Shown one piece after another: positions 46,511 to 58,899 of a DNA stretch of 64,000 nucleotides. Location of the stretch: the NCBI GenBank assembly GCA_944470555.2, contig OX104134.1, positions 69,062,678 through 69,126,677 on the forward strand, read 5' to 3'. This stretch comes from Heterobilharzia americana. Its lineage: Eukaryota > Platyhelminthes > Trematoda > Strigeidida > Schistosomatidae. Numbering within the stretch: position 1 is the stretch's first letter; each line of letters begins with the position of its first letter. The notes under the pieces are model-generated. The model was given only the letters and a program-made list of their open reading frames with translations, made no database searches and was not told the origin of the DNA. A program made the translations under genes and the position numbers.

Positions 46511-49500
46511 AATGCTTACGATTTAAATGGTAGATCAGATAACATATAACAATCACATCTTATTCAGTCGTTATCAGTAAACAGCTGCTTTTACAACTTG
46601 AATATTGACGTGACAAAGGGTTTGAAAAGGAAATTAATGTTCGTAGTAGATTAAGACGTTTCATCAGCTTCTGAAAGTGTATGTTCGCAAATTTTAAACA
46701 CAGGCAAGTATTTTCTAACAGACGTTGAGTCGACAATAATACATAACTAATTCAGTTATTTATTGCAATGCCATGAAATATTTTTTTCTCAACTTCCTGT
46801 TTTATATATGAACTTTAATAAAATTAAACACCCAGAACATTTTCAGTGTATAAATTAGCATGACTGAGAAGAATCCTGTCGAAGTATCATTTATAAAGTT
46901 CTTCCCTGAGCCCCATCAGTCTACAATAGCATTAATTGATGATAATAAAGCCGAAGCTTAGAATGTAAACTTAAGTTTCTCTTAAGCGCTTTGCAGAAAA
47001 AGTAAGTTGGCAGAAATCTCTGACTGTATCGTTTACTTCATGAAATATAGTGAATATGGATGATGTAACGTGAAGGACTGCATCTAAGTCAAACGGTGGA
47101 TTGATTAGACTAAATTTTATAGCCTGGAGTAATTGAAATGATTTAAGTTTGATTAGATGATTTAATTAGATAATTTGAGTCATGGCAAAAATCGAACCAA
47201 ACTATTATTCTACCTCTGTTCCATTTTCGTTTCAGTTACTTAATAAGTGGTAAACCAGTGACTGTTGACCATCGTCACATTGACCGCTTAGTCAGCCCTT
47301 TTATTCTCTATCTAAATGGAGTTGAATCGGAGAGGTTGAGTGTCTGATCGGCTACTGCTTCGAGTCTTACCCATTCCGCTGAACTGAAGAAGCCATCTGC
47401 TCTATTGGAAAGATATCTATTAAGAAATTATTAAAAATAAGAATTGCTTTACATTAATCATGTGCTGGTGATAATCTGACAAGAAATCACTAACAAATTT
47501 TATCCCAACTATCAATTCCGTCTCCCTCCTACTTTCCTGAAGTATCATTTGAATAATCTGTTAAAACAAACAGAAACTTTATTTCATTGATTAGGATTTG
47601 AAGTGTTTACTTAGCTGACTGTTGACTGTAGCAAACTGATTAGTTCCCTCCACTTAAAATCGAATTAATCTGGGGTTTGAAAAGAAACTCCTCCACTCAT
47701 TTCTGAATTCTGGATTTCACCAACTTTAAAAATGCTACGGCCAGAGGAACCATTCTGCACTGCAATTACAGATTATAATAATACTACCTTTAAAAAAGGA
47801 ATAAAGTGTTTATAAGCCTTGGTTTCAGTGTAATAAACACAACTGAAAATACAACTCTAGTGCAGTCTAGTTGTCGTCACTCAAGGTAAGAACAATAACT
47901 ACCGAAAAAAAGGATTCGGTATTGTTATTATCGATAACAAATACTCAGCAATATGGTTTGAAAAAACAAGAGAATGTACTAGTGAGAGATAAAAATTTCT
48001 TGAGGGAAAAATAGATAAACTACAGTGAATTTTAATTTGTAGTTAAAACCTTGGTAAAGTGCATCACAAAATAGACTAGTGAAAGAGTAACCAGTATAGC
48101 TGCCACTCTTTATGAACTTGATGATGTAGAGTTTCGATGAAAATACTACCGGACCGAATAAGGTTAACTGCTGTACGTTAGTTTTGGAGCCTACTGTGTA
48201 ACAGACAAGAAAATATGGAGGTTAATCTCGATCAGCGAAATCAAGAGAACTGACTAATCTTTCAATTTACACTGTTCTACTCAAATCTTTATTATAACAT
48301 GAACAGATATGTCTGTCCACATAACGGTGACAGTTTCCCTCGTTTAGCAAAGGATTAAGGAGGTGAAAGCATAATGTGCTGCTAATTAATTTTTGAGATG
48401 ACAGTGATGGGTACTTTATTGACAAAGATGCTTCCACTGAATCATATGTGTAGGATAAACAGAAGCATTTTGAACACCGTTGAAATAAAAACCTAAGCAG
48501 ATTAACTGACTGCAAAAAGCTGACGCCAGCACTACCATTTCGCCCTCACTGCTACTACAAACTAGCCATCAAGCTTCGAAAAAAAGTAAATCCTACAATT
48601 TACCACTGAAACTAAGATGAGACACTAGAAGTTTCTCTTTGATGACTAATTATTAAAGATTTTAGAGACAATCACAAAATAAGAGGTTCACCAAAGTTCA
48701 CCTAAAACAACATCTAATATCAATAACTGTGCGTAATGCAATCGCCCAGTTGATCAGTTGTGACTTTAATAGATGACAGTATATATTCTGAATTCATCAT
48801 TGACTTGGACAGGTGAAAATACCTAAAGGGACATGAGTTGCATGATGTTTTTTGATACACATTACTTATGAGTCCTTACAAGCAGGAAATCTGGGTCAGA
48901 TAGGCATTACCATTGACTCCTTATATTTAACTTGAGGATAAGCCAACCACTTAGCAGTGAACCTGTTTAAATAGTTCAAAAAAGGAAATGATCGGAATAA
49001 AAAAGCTGAGGTCCGCAAAATAGCAACATTAATCACCCAAGAAAAAAGCTTGACTCATGTGTTACTTTCGAATTCACACAGACAAAAACCAGACTTCTTT
49101 TGTACTCCTTTTGTGCTGGTGATTTTATGTCACCAGGGATGAAGGCATATTGCTTGTCCTCGCAAAACCGGTCACTCGGTAAATATCAGAATTTCTATTT
49201 ATTCCCGCTATCTTCCCACCCAATACACATCACTTATTTTCACTGCTATCAATGACATTAACTGTCTGTCTTCCCGCTTCCAATAGGCTGGATAGTTTCC
49301 CAGCCTCAGGGAAATTGTACCAGTATCAATACACTGACTTTAGCTGAAGTAAACCTCTCCATTTTAGTGCTCTTATTCTGTGGGCTAACCGGATGATTTG
49401 TGGAGAATTCGTATTTCGTTCCTTATTGCAACCAGTTCAGGTCTCCGTAATCTGTTATAACCGCGAATCGTAAACCTCAGTATGTGGGTCGCCATATCAC

Positions 49501-50269
49501 GAGGGGAAACACGTATTTCCCTAGATACAGGGAAGCGACTCAAAGCTACCCAGCATAGTTAGTGTAAACTAATGCATACGCTTTTATTCATTTGTAAGCA
49601 GTTATCAGAATGCCACAAAAGTTTGATGAAGTGAAAGATGACACTTTTTTTCATTGACGGGTTACTGATACAAAGTATGGTACAATCTAGGCCTCAATGC
49701 AACTTTATTCACTATCCCTGTATGAAAACAAGAGGTTGCTAACTTGCTATCGAAGTGTGCCAGAAAACTTTCCAGATGAATCTACATCATGAATATCTTA
49801 ATGTAACATTCAGACAGTCACTGAATCATCTAGCCGCAAACACAGTTCTACATGGTCTAAGATATTGACAGTGGAGCAGTAGGAAGTCCTGCTAAAATAA
49901 GGATTCACGGCTTTTAGAACTCACCAATTAAGCGTATATGCAACAATGAGCGAAATCGAGCTCCTTCGATGAGTCACATAGTCCTGAAGTTAGAAATCCA
50001 GTCACTAGGTTACTTAGGCTATGACTGACCATTTAAAGCTGGATTATCTTTACGGATTAAGAACCAGCGGGTGACGTATATAGCCGGCTAGTTATTACTA
50101 GTAACACCAAAACACACCGCACTGCAATCTCATGGCCAGAATGGTTATGTGAGGTTGGATGATAGTTTGTTTTACAAAATAAACTCTTTAAACTGCGAAT
50201 GCCATCGGCTCAATACTAAAGCTTTCTCCCAGAATATGAGGAAAAGAATTTTAGTGCAAATGCTGCAGA
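46511..50269. other. Unassigned AT-rich sequence
   Basis: No RT, EN, tRNA-like or exon motif recognised. The stretch 49130-49570 is less AT-rich than its surroundings and has repeat character (tagatacagggaagcgactc), perhaps an unidentified element. Confidence 0.4.
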
Positions 50270-51110
50270 TGAACTTAAGTAGTTAAGGACCTACAATAAT
50301 CAGTAGACAAACATAAAAAATCAAAGCGAAACCTCGCACATAGATGCATCGCCACAAATTACCACACTGGCACCTCAAAGCAGTATACAAAGAACAGGTG
50401 GATAGAAAAAGAGTGATATCAAAGCAGATAAAGTAGTGTAAGAAAATAAACAATCTGAAGACAATGGTTAGTGCGAATATTCAAGCTTCAGTAGGTGTCA
50501 AGGAGTGAATACATCTGCGTCACTGTGGCTAGTTTCCAGTCTTGTTACCAACAGTCCTCAACCACTAATCCCTCTTGTCTCGAAGACCCCAAGTAAGCAG
50601 TCTGCATCTCCCCATATGACTCATACCAAGTCAGAGACTTCATCTACTGGTACCACATCTTGGTCTGGTCACCATGATCCCTCTTCCAACCTAATCCGAC
50701 TTCCCATAACATGGCGCGTTGAGTTAGGCGGTGGCTCGGCATGCACAGTACATATCCAAGCCATTTCAGTCGACTAAGGTTCATAAACTTGTCAATCATC
50801 TTGCCTGTCCTGACTAGTATCCTTCGCTTGACCTCAACACTACTCACACTGTGATTTCACAAAACACGAGCAATAATACAAACATACCCGTGATCAAAAC
50901 CCTGCAACGGATTCATGTCTTCTACTTTTAACAGCCATGTCTAACAGCCATACACAGGAACAAAACTGACTGCAGTGCACCATACTTGTCCTTTGAATGA
51001 TAGTCGGATATCACACCGGCGTCACAGGTGATGCAAGTTGGAAAATGGTAAACGAGCCTTCCTAATAGAGTGTAATGGTCGGTCACTTATAGGAATTGTT
51101 TTAATACGGC
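50270..51110 (-). mobile_element. Non-LTR retrotransposon 3' end (RT C-terminal tail)
   Basis: Minus strand reads ARLPFSNLHHLCDAGVISDY (about 51060-51000), then SVEVKRRILVRTGKMIDKFM, NLSRLKWLGYVLCMPSHRLT, QRAMLWEVGLGWKRDHGDQT, KMWYQ (50850-50644), followed by RRCIHSLTPTEA. This is the C-terminus of the family found at 3950-4640 and 61200-63470 (VRRRVLG.DGK..DEVVNLHRLRWLGHVLRMP.HRLPRRAM...WK..RGGQTKTW.Q). The last 70 codons are unusually well preserved. 5' truncated near 51110. Confidence 0.88.
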
Positions 51111-51748
51111 TCATGAGCGAATAGCACTGAATACTGCACCGAAAAAGTAGTTCTAAATACCTTTTTCTGTAGTTGGTCGGCTCAGACGCTTAAATTTTAA
51201 CCACTGCATCTGGTATTTGGAACCCGTTCCAATTACCGAGGTCTTGACAACTAAGCTGTAATATAGCCCCTTATATACTGGTAAAAGCATACACAACTGG
51301 TTGTTCAGTTGCACGATTATGACCCTATTTGAAGAATCAGTTATATTCAAGAAAACCCAACAGGAAAGACCATCTGACTATAACTGAGAACAACTGGTGT
51401 CCGTAATCCCAGACACAAAATGAAAAGTTAAACAAAAACTATTTCTATCCTTGAATATGCGCTGTCAAATGAAATGTGTAAACCTCCTGGTAGTCAGTAA
51501 ACATTCTGCCCATAAACACTCACCAACATAAGAATTCCAAGAAAGAAGTACTGAAAAATCACATCTTCAGTTCAAATTAAATACAAAATTAATCGAATCG
51601 CCTAGTTTATTATCCTAAAGCTGATTCCATTCTTAGTACACAAAAGGGATTTGAGATTTTTGCAGAGAACTGATTAATTTCCAGTAGTTATAGGATACAG
51701 ATTATGAAGAGTGCAGAAGTGTACAAAATGTGTAGGATGTGGAAATCA

Positions 51749-51752
<4 letters not shown>

Positions 51753-51802
<50 letters not shown>
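51753..51802 (+). repeat. (AT)25 microsatellite
   Basis: Inner boundary of the left inverted-repeat arm. Confidence 0.95.
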
Positions 51803-51805
<3 letters not shown>

Positions 51806-52426
51806 GTAGAATTCTTTGAGTACTTCAAAATCTGGATCTATTCAGAAGTGTAGTCAAGTGGAAGAAAGAAATTGAGTAAGAGGTTAGTAAAACCAATTAT
51901 GGGTTTTTTAACCAACTACCTAAAACATTTTCTAGCTGGCTAACTTCGTTGACTATTTACTTCGACCAGATTTTGTCACTTCACCTTGTTTTTGGTTAAT
52001 TTACTCAGTGATCTTTTGCAAATTATTGTTATTGATAATCACAGGTGACGAAGAAGAAGAAGAAGAAGAGGGAAAGGTGGTGATTATTATCATTATTATT
52101 ATGTTGACGAAAGCAGAAAATATCAATTTCTATTCTCCCTTGAGCTATCTGCCTCTCGTATCATTCAGTTATTCGTTTCCCTGTTCTAATTGTATCCTAT
52201 TCTACTCTTCTTTCACCAGAAATATATTATTTCCATTGATGTAATTGTAATGAAAATTTTCTGCCTAAAAACGGCAAACATTTCTCGTCTATTTTTCGAG
52301 AATAAAGTTGTTTTATTTGGAGAAGTCACATTATTTTTGTAGAATTTCACTTTATTAAGATCCTGAACTGAAATAAGAACAAAATTGTTTAGCGAAAACA
52401 CTTGACGAACATAGGAGGAATTTGTG

Positions 52427-52428
<2 letters not shown>

Positions 52429-52482
<54 letters not shown>
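52429..52482 (+). repeat. (AT)27 microsatellite
   Basis: Inner boundary of the right inverted-repeat arm. Confidence 0.95.
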
Positions 52483-52486
<4 letters not shown>

Positions 52487-52684
52487 TGATTTCCACATCC
52501 TACACATTTTGTACACTTCTGCACTCTTCATAATCTGTATCCTATAACTACTGGAAATTAATCAGTTCTCTGCAAAAATCTCAAATCCCTTTTGTGTACT
52601 AAGAATGGAATCAGCTTTAGGATAATAAACTAGGCGATTCGATTAATTTTGTATTTAATTTGAACTGAAGATGTGATTTTTCAG

Positions 52685-53464
52685 CTAGTGGGTTGATCAA
52701 GAAGCCTAGTTTATTAGAGTATAACTTCTGAAGAAATTACATATTTATAATTATTGTGTCCCAGAACTTGGTAATAAATAACTGTCCTCTTCCACAAATC
52801 CTATTGGTTGTTCGACACCTGTTAACCTGTGATGAATACAGTCCTTTAATCATCCTAATGTTTATTTATAAACTCTATAATCAGACAGTTTACAGCATAT
52901 ACTGACTACTCAACAATATAAGTCGTTGTGAACTACTACCAGTCTGGCCTACACGTTAGTCCATTTTACGAACTTAGAGAATGAGTGAGTTACTCCAAAC
53001 AACTGAGTTCTTTCAAACCAACCACATTCTGTCCAACTACTTTCTAAATTCATATGATGAAATAATGTAAATACCTCGGTAATATGAATCATGAATCCAT
53101 TGAACGAAACGGTTTAAGTTGTGACTTATCTCTATAACCTGAATCAGCCTATGTATAATGCCGATAAATTTAGCTCCAAATGAATCGATGTATACCTTGT
53201 GTTTTAACCGCTTTCGTTAAGATTTGGCTTTCTGCCATATCATTTTCAAAAGGTTTACAACTAGACTTAAGTACGTTGATGGGCACATCTAATAAATATC
53301 ACCATGGAATGTAAAACTACGATAAGCAGTAGGTTCTGGTCAGGAACGTGAGCGATATTAAATTATTTGACAATGTGAATAAATGACTGAAATGAAATAA
53401 ATGTGAGTTGAAATCAAGCGATGAAGAATATGCAAAAATGAGAGTAAACATTTCTGTTTTAGGC
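52685..53464. other. No recognised feature
   Basis: AT-rich spacer between the two large inverted-repeat structures. Confidence 0.45.
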
Positions 53465-53516
53465 GTAGTATTCATCATGGACTGATATCATTTGGGGAAC
53501 CATTGAAAATCTGGGA

Positions 53517-53562
53517 GCACTGGACAGCTGTTTCATCCTAGTATGGGACTCCTCAGCAGTAC
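53517..53562 (-). ncRNA. Hammerhead ribozyme in left palindrome arm
   Basis: Mirror copy of 53927-53972: stem I GUACUG/CAGUGC, core CUGAGGA, stem II GUCC/GGAU, GAAA, stem III with AGCU loop, GUC triplet. Position 7 is the variable core position, so CUGAGGA is still a legal core. Confidence 0.65.
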
Positions 53563-53926
53563 ACACCCACGACCCGGCTACGGGTCGAACCCGGAACCTT
53601 CAGGTTTCACGGCAAACGCGTTAACCATTCAGCCACTGGGTCAGTTTCCGGTGGTTCACAATTTCCAATTTCTGTCAATTCACGACATAGTGCGACTGTC
53701 ACCCAAGGTCTTCAGTTAGCATCCACTTCACTTCTGACTGGTTGACCCCACAGGTCATGGCTAACTGTGCTAACTGAAGACCTTGGGTGACAGTCGCACT
53801 ATGTCGTGAATTGACAGAAATTGGAAATTGTGAACCACCGGAAACTGACCCAGTGGCTGAATGGTTAACGCGTTTGCCGTGAAACCTGAAGGTTCCGGGT
53901 TCGACCCGTAGCCGGGTCGTGGGTGT

Positions 53927-53972
53927 GTACTGCTGAGGAGTCCCATACTAGGATGAAACAGCTGTCCAGTGC
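53927..53972 (+). ncRNA. Hammerhead ribozyme in right palindrome arm
   Basis: Stem I 53927-53932 with 53967-53972; CUGAGGA 53933-53939; stem II 53940-53943/53951-53954 (one G-U pair); GAAA 53955-53958; two-pair stem III 53958-53965; triplet GUC 53964-53966, cleavage predicted between 53966 and 53967. Known relatives are the Sm-alpha SINE hammerheads of schistosomes. Confidence 0.68.
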
Positions 53973-54299
53973 TCTCAGATTTTCAATGGTTCCCCAAATG
54001 ATATCAGTCCATGATGAATACTACTTCTAAATTAAAAATCCCCATTCATCTCAAAAATACATTTCTATTTTAGTCTGTTTATTAGATGTGCCTCACTTTA
54101 CTTGATAACAATATGGACAGAAAATGTCTCTGAAATGTTGTCCAATAAATAATACTGTTTCAACGTACAACACATCTAAGGAACCTATGAAGAAATAGAA
54201 CTGTAACCTACCACGGTGCCCAGGTTTAACTCCTATGTTATAGTAAGCAATTGTCATTCTGGAAAGATAGAAAAATTAGTATAAGTCCAAACATCTCGC

Positions 54300-54380
54300 A
54301 TAATGTTGGTCAGTCCTATACAAGGGCGAAACAGCTGTTCAGTGCCCTCATAGTTTTCAGTGGTTCTCCGAGATCATTCC
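54300..54380 (+). repeat. SINE ribozyme/tail fragment
   Basis: agtcctatacaagggcgaaa, then cagctgttcagtgccctca and a tagttttcagtggttctcc tail. Stem II, GAAA and stem III remain, but the CUGANGA box is lost, so the ribozyme is dead. Confidence 0.6.
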
Positions 54381-56539
54381 GGAATTAGAAATTTTAAAAG
54401 CTTTTTTTAACTGGAAAGTTAAAACGCTAAGTAATGAATAAGGACAGTAAATGGGAAGGTTATTCTTGCTTCTGTTTTGCATCACCAGAGATTCAGCGAT
54501 TTAGAATACATGTTTCTTAGTTTACTTTAGGAGCTTCCATTGCATTTCATAGAGTAAAGTGAAGAAATCTTCTGGAACTATGTCTGCTGTCAACTAATTG
54601 TTTCAAGATTGAGTTGTCTATCAATCTATATTTCAGGGATCAATGTATGATAGTTGTTAGGGAGATTATGGCAATATTTTTTATAAGGAAATGAAAACAA
54701 GTAGTTTTGCGAAGCGACTCCTTTCCATGATTTCATTCACTAAATTGCACAGTCCCATTTATATGCAATTTTTGGTAAGAATGTTACTTAGGCATGGCAA
54801 CAAGCAAGGTGATTCATGCCATTAAATGTACACATTCATTATGATAAAATGTGATTATACAGCTATTCAGAATATCTCCAAGAATGACTTTTTTCCTTGA
54901 AGCCTTTGTTTTATGACTCAATAGGGGAGATGGATATTTCTACATTTTATTTGGCTAACTAGAGCTAACAGCCAATGGGAATAGTTTAAACACATTTTTC
55001 GTCGGTATTCTGCAGTTTTAGTATCATTTATTACTGGTACCCAGAAATCATACATCATTTAGCATTTTATAGTTCATATTCACTTAAATGTGTCATTGTT
55101 TCTTTGAACTGTGTTAATTCTGGAATTCTAAGTACTAATGACATCTATGTTAAATTAATTCAAGTGTAGGTGATTGAACTACTTAATTATCTTATCAATT
55201 GATACGTTTAGCCTAGTTACACTTAATGATGACTGTATTAAGATCCGATGAGGGAATGTTGAAAGATGAAACTTCTAGTCAATTAACTGCACACGAAACT
55301 TAGCCAATGTAGCTGTCCAATCCCTAGTGTTTGCTACTTATCGAAGGGTGATTATCATGTTTTGCAGTTTGGCCAATAAGCGAAATGATGTGACATTGTG
55401 ATGCACTGTTTTTTGATATTCAACTTTGGGAGGCAGTCGGTAAGAAGCTTTGCTTGACCTGGGTTTCAGGTGTGTTGGTACTCGGGATTGAATGACGCAG
55501 ATTCGAATAACTAAGGGAACGCCGGTTTCATCATGGCTACGGACATGGACTGCTGATAAATGCCTACATACTCGAAACTAGGGTCAAGTAGAGCTTCCTG
55601 GTGACCGAATACCAACAGCTAACACCAACTATGTTTGTATCATTTAATAATATCCAAACTAGAACTAGAACCTGAATGAAAGAAAGCAGAAGCCTTTGTG
55701 CAACAATATGACGTGGATAAAATATTTCAACTTTGACAATAATATTATAAATAAATACTGAAAGGTAGTTTAAAAGTTATCAGGCTTAAGTCTAAACTAA
55801 TACCGCACGTAATAATCACCGAAAAAAGTTGAGATAGTTTCGATAAAGAAATCTCCCACGAGGTATGTTCAATCTTGAAGTGCATACACAATATTCCCAT
55901 TTGTATTCGCATCATTTCTTTTTCAACATTTAGAATGATTTTGCCGATGATTTCAGTATCAACCTAAGCGAAGAAATGTCGTTTCTGTCATGAATAGCAA
56001 AGATTATTGACGAGAAAACATCAAAGCGACTGGCTAACCGGTCTAGATTACAGATTAAGTAATGATAAAATAATACTAAAGAACAAAATACTATTGATAA
56101 CAGCTTGTAAACATAACTGGATTGATATACCTGTATGTTGAACAGAAGTAATAGGCGTAGTGTATAAAAGGGACGAATTTCTTGGTGGGTATTTAGCATA
56201 AAATTCACTATGCATACCACCAGAACTTCGGCAGTGCAGGGAGGTGGCAACAAAGTTCCTTTTATCTTCATCTCATAAAGGATGTTGGATCAGCTGCCCG
56301 TCCAAAGCGAATAGTCAGTACTGTATAGGCATCAAATTCTCCTTGTGCGGCCTAAAGATTAAAAGATATGAAAAGTTATCCCCCTACGCTTTTTTGTTCA
56401 TGTTTCAGTAGTTGGTAAATGTTGGCGTCAACTTCTGACTTATAGCTCACCTCACAACACTGTTCACCTTCACCACACTGGATCTTATAAAAATGCAACC
56501 AATAATATTGAACACATAAAGACTAATAAGAGGAGCACT
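54381..56539. other. Unassigned, with repeat fragments near 55430-55640 and 56150-56300
   Basis: 55430-55640 (ggaggcagtcggtaagaagc, then tttgcttgacctgggtttca) is related to 42030-42120 and 20850 and is probably a dispersed repeat. 56150-56300 (ttggtgggtatttagcataa ... caccagaacttcggcag) has repeat character but no recognised family. The 113-codon minus frame 55930-56271 is not supported. Confidence 0.4.
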
Positions 56540-56660
56540 TGTCAAATAGGATGATACTAGGTAATAACTGAAGATGAAATGAAAACTTGGGCCACGACGG
56601 GATTCCAGCCAGTGACCCTGCCGCCATCTTTTCCCAGTAATTTCCTTATGTTCGTGCGAG
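56540..56660 (-). repeat. SINE-like fragment, second family
   Basis: Minus strand: gggaaaagatggcggcaggg ... tggaatcccgtcgtggcc, then aagttttcatttcatcttca. The 57440-57570 segment has the same layout in plus orientation (gactgaagatgagacgcaaa ... caccttcaatcactactcag). tRNA-like body flanked by a cttca-type tail. Confidence 0.35.
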
Positions 56661-57239
56661 TTAAACAAATAATCAAATGCTTTATATGAATCGCTTTAAG
56701 GTAGCACTAAAGTTTTCAAGACCAAGAAAATTTACTTCAATCCCACAACTTAAAGGAAGTTAGAGCTCCAAACTTCCTGGGAAACTAGACACAGTTTGTA
56801 AGGAGTGTTTTCTAATGAAAGACTTCATACCGACTTTCAAATGTTGAAGCTATTCTCCTCCGTAAATTCTATCCAGATTCTGTGTTCATCAGACGAGAGT
56901 CACTAATTTTTCGCTGTCTTGGTTATTAGTGGTTTTCCACCCAGAAATTGCTATCCATTTTGTTGTGTCATTTATCATGATTATTATTGTTACAATTAAT
57001 CTTATCAGTTTCTCATTTTGAGCAGGTAATTTTTTAATATATAATATGTAACCGCCTCCACCTATAACTCATCCTATCTTATTCATTCCAGAAATCTAAG
57101 TTTAGTGTACTTCACACTGTATATTCGTGATTTTCAGAACATTAACTAACATTTTAACACAGTTCATGTAAGTATATTAAACTGCTTAATAACTGTCATC
57201 AAGAGATTTGAAAGTCCTGTGTTAGATCTCCATGAGGGT

Positions 57240-57335
57240 TGTGAGTGAGTAGCTCTGTGGAGTTTCAGGCACAACAGCTCTCCAATGCATCCTAGTTTTC
57301 AGTGGTTTCCAGCTAGTGATGATCCATGATGCAAA
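57240..57335 (+). repeat. SINE tail fragment
   Basis: gtgagtagctctgtggag, then ggcacaacagctctccaatgc and ttttcagtggtttcc ... gatgatccatgatgcaaact. Last part of the hammerhead SINE family; core not intact. Confidence 0.55.
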
Positions 57336-57439
57336 CTACTCTGAAATCAATTAGTCTCTAAAACCTCAATCCAATATTTATTTACCAATGAAAATACTTG
57401 AGAAAGTCTTGGCTTAATAGACTGGTATTATGAATACGG

Positions 57440-57570
57440 AGTAGCGACTGAAGATGAGACGCAAACGTGGCGTAGCTCACTTCGTAGAGCAACTGGTCGG
57501 TAAGCTGTCAAGTCAAAGGCTAGAATTCTGATACTACCAAGGTTTTTATTTCACCTTCAATCACTACTCA
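57440..57570 (+). repeat. tRNA-like SINE fragment, second family
   Basis: gtggcgtagctcacttcgta, then gagcaactggtcggtaagct and aaggctagaattctgatac imitate tRNA D-arm, anticodon and a decayed B box, ending in ttttatttcaccttcaatca. Compare 56540-56660. Confidence 0.45.
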
Positions 57571-58899
57571 GTACCAATATTTATTTATTCAGTTTACATG
57601 AAACTGATGAAAATCCTATAAATGAAAATGATAGCATCTTGCTCTTATATTTCGTTGTTCAGCTTCAGCATGAATAAATAAATTTATGTAATTGTCAACG
57701 TCTGTCATTTTTTCAAAGTACTTTATCGTACAATAACATTGAATAAGCAGAACTTAGTAGTAGAGATATACTTTATTACCATTCCAGCCTTACCATCATT
57801 CATATAAACAGTATTTAAGGGAGTGGTTAGCGCCAAGAATATTTTCAACACAGACTAACAGCAGATACAGAATCATCAAAAACAAAGAAAACTTAACATA
57901 TTTTATTCGTGTTTGGGTCTCCTCACCATTGCTCTTCCAAAACATTAGGAGGGACCGAAACTAGGATATTCATATTTGGCAATATTACATGTTTTTAATC
58001 TGTCTATCCACAGACATCTATCCCCACTACTAAATCTTTGTATCTCTCAAGAAATATTTCCCTGATGGAACTAATAAAAAGTTACCTTGAAGCCAGCCTT
58101 GAATAAATATCCTCTTGTTCAAAACAAACTGATTTCAATGGTGTTTCTTCAAGAACGGAAATCATCAGGGAAAACGTCAGATCACTCAGAGTTGAGACGA
58201 AAAGCTTGCACTACCTGCAATACAGGACATTATAAACATTCTTCCTTGAAATTCACTTTTCAGCAATTCGTATGGTAATCATCCCAGTATACATGACAGT
58301 TTTGTTCACAAAGACCGACTTCTCTGACTACGATGCTGAGCGACGCCGGTACCAGTTTATGAGTGATTTGGATTTTCTTTAACAGATGTGTAAAAAGGAA
58401 AAAGTAATTCAGGTAAAACTCCGCTTCCTGATGATTACCGCTGACTCTCAGACATCAAAATATAAGTTTTGCAATGGAAATAACACAGCTATAGTTATCC
58501 AAACCAAGTTCTGGCTCGATGGTTTGAGAAAAGTCTGGGTATTGGATAAATTACATTCATTATTTAATTATTTGTATTTTCCAATGAATGAAAACAAAAC
58601 GGCTTTTTTGTAGATGTTTCGCTACTTAGTGTTAATGGTAGCTTTATTAAAATAATAGTAAATTGAAACAGTATTCGACCTTATGTATGACAGATCGATC
58701 AAACTTCTTCTTGACAGAGGATTCCACATTGTCAAGTGATTGAAAAGGATGACAAACACATGTAGCCAGTTAAGTGCGGAAATTCGGAAAGTGAAATTTG
58801 TATGCACACATGATCATAGTCCTCAGCATACTTGTGTTGGTTATATCAGTAGGTGCGAGACGACGACAAGTTATGCTTTATTCTATCAATCCTATAAGG
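57571..58899. other. No recognised feature
   Basis: ORFs at 58087-58278 (with a CTTCNTGHYKHSS stretch) and 58386-58613 show no convincing family; left unassigned. Confidence 0.4.

Larger units (their letters stand above)
51551..52684. mobile_element. Element or inverted duplication with perfect 202-bp inverted repeats
   Basis: Left arm 51551-51752 and right arm 52483-52684 are inverse complements with no difference seen by eye. Each is followed inward by an (AT)n tract (51753-51802, 25 units; 52429-52482, 27 units). The 626-bp interior includes (GAA)n-like and (ATT)n-like runs and no ORF with transposase features. No clear target-site duplication (flanks aagaagta / ctagtggg). Either a foldback/MITE-type element or a replication-generated inverted duplication. 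Confidence 0.85.
53465..54024. mobile_element. 560-bp palindromic SINE unit, near-perfect arms
   Basis: Arms 53465-53721 and 53768-54024 (257 bp each) differ at one site by eye (gggagc versus gctctc at about 53515/53974), with a 46-bp loop. The right arm, read on plus: 5' module ctgaagaccttgggtgacag; tRNA-like head with A-box-like tggctgaatgg (53854-53864) and B box GGTTCGACCC (53898-53907); hammerhead (53927-53972); tail to gatgaatactac, followed outside the arm by the SINE tail ccccattcatctcaaaa (54040-54056). The left arm is the exact reverse. Transcription from either pol III promoter runs outward from the centre. Confidence 0.88.

Noticed and set aside
52213..52524. 103-codon minus ORF with a YIYIYI run
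   Set aside because: Translation of the (AT)27 microsatellite and the inverted-repeat arm; no coding signal.
53850..53925. tRNA gene on the plus strand
   Set aside because: A and B boxes are present, but no acceptor stem closes; the segment is the head of a SINE repeated several times in the window.
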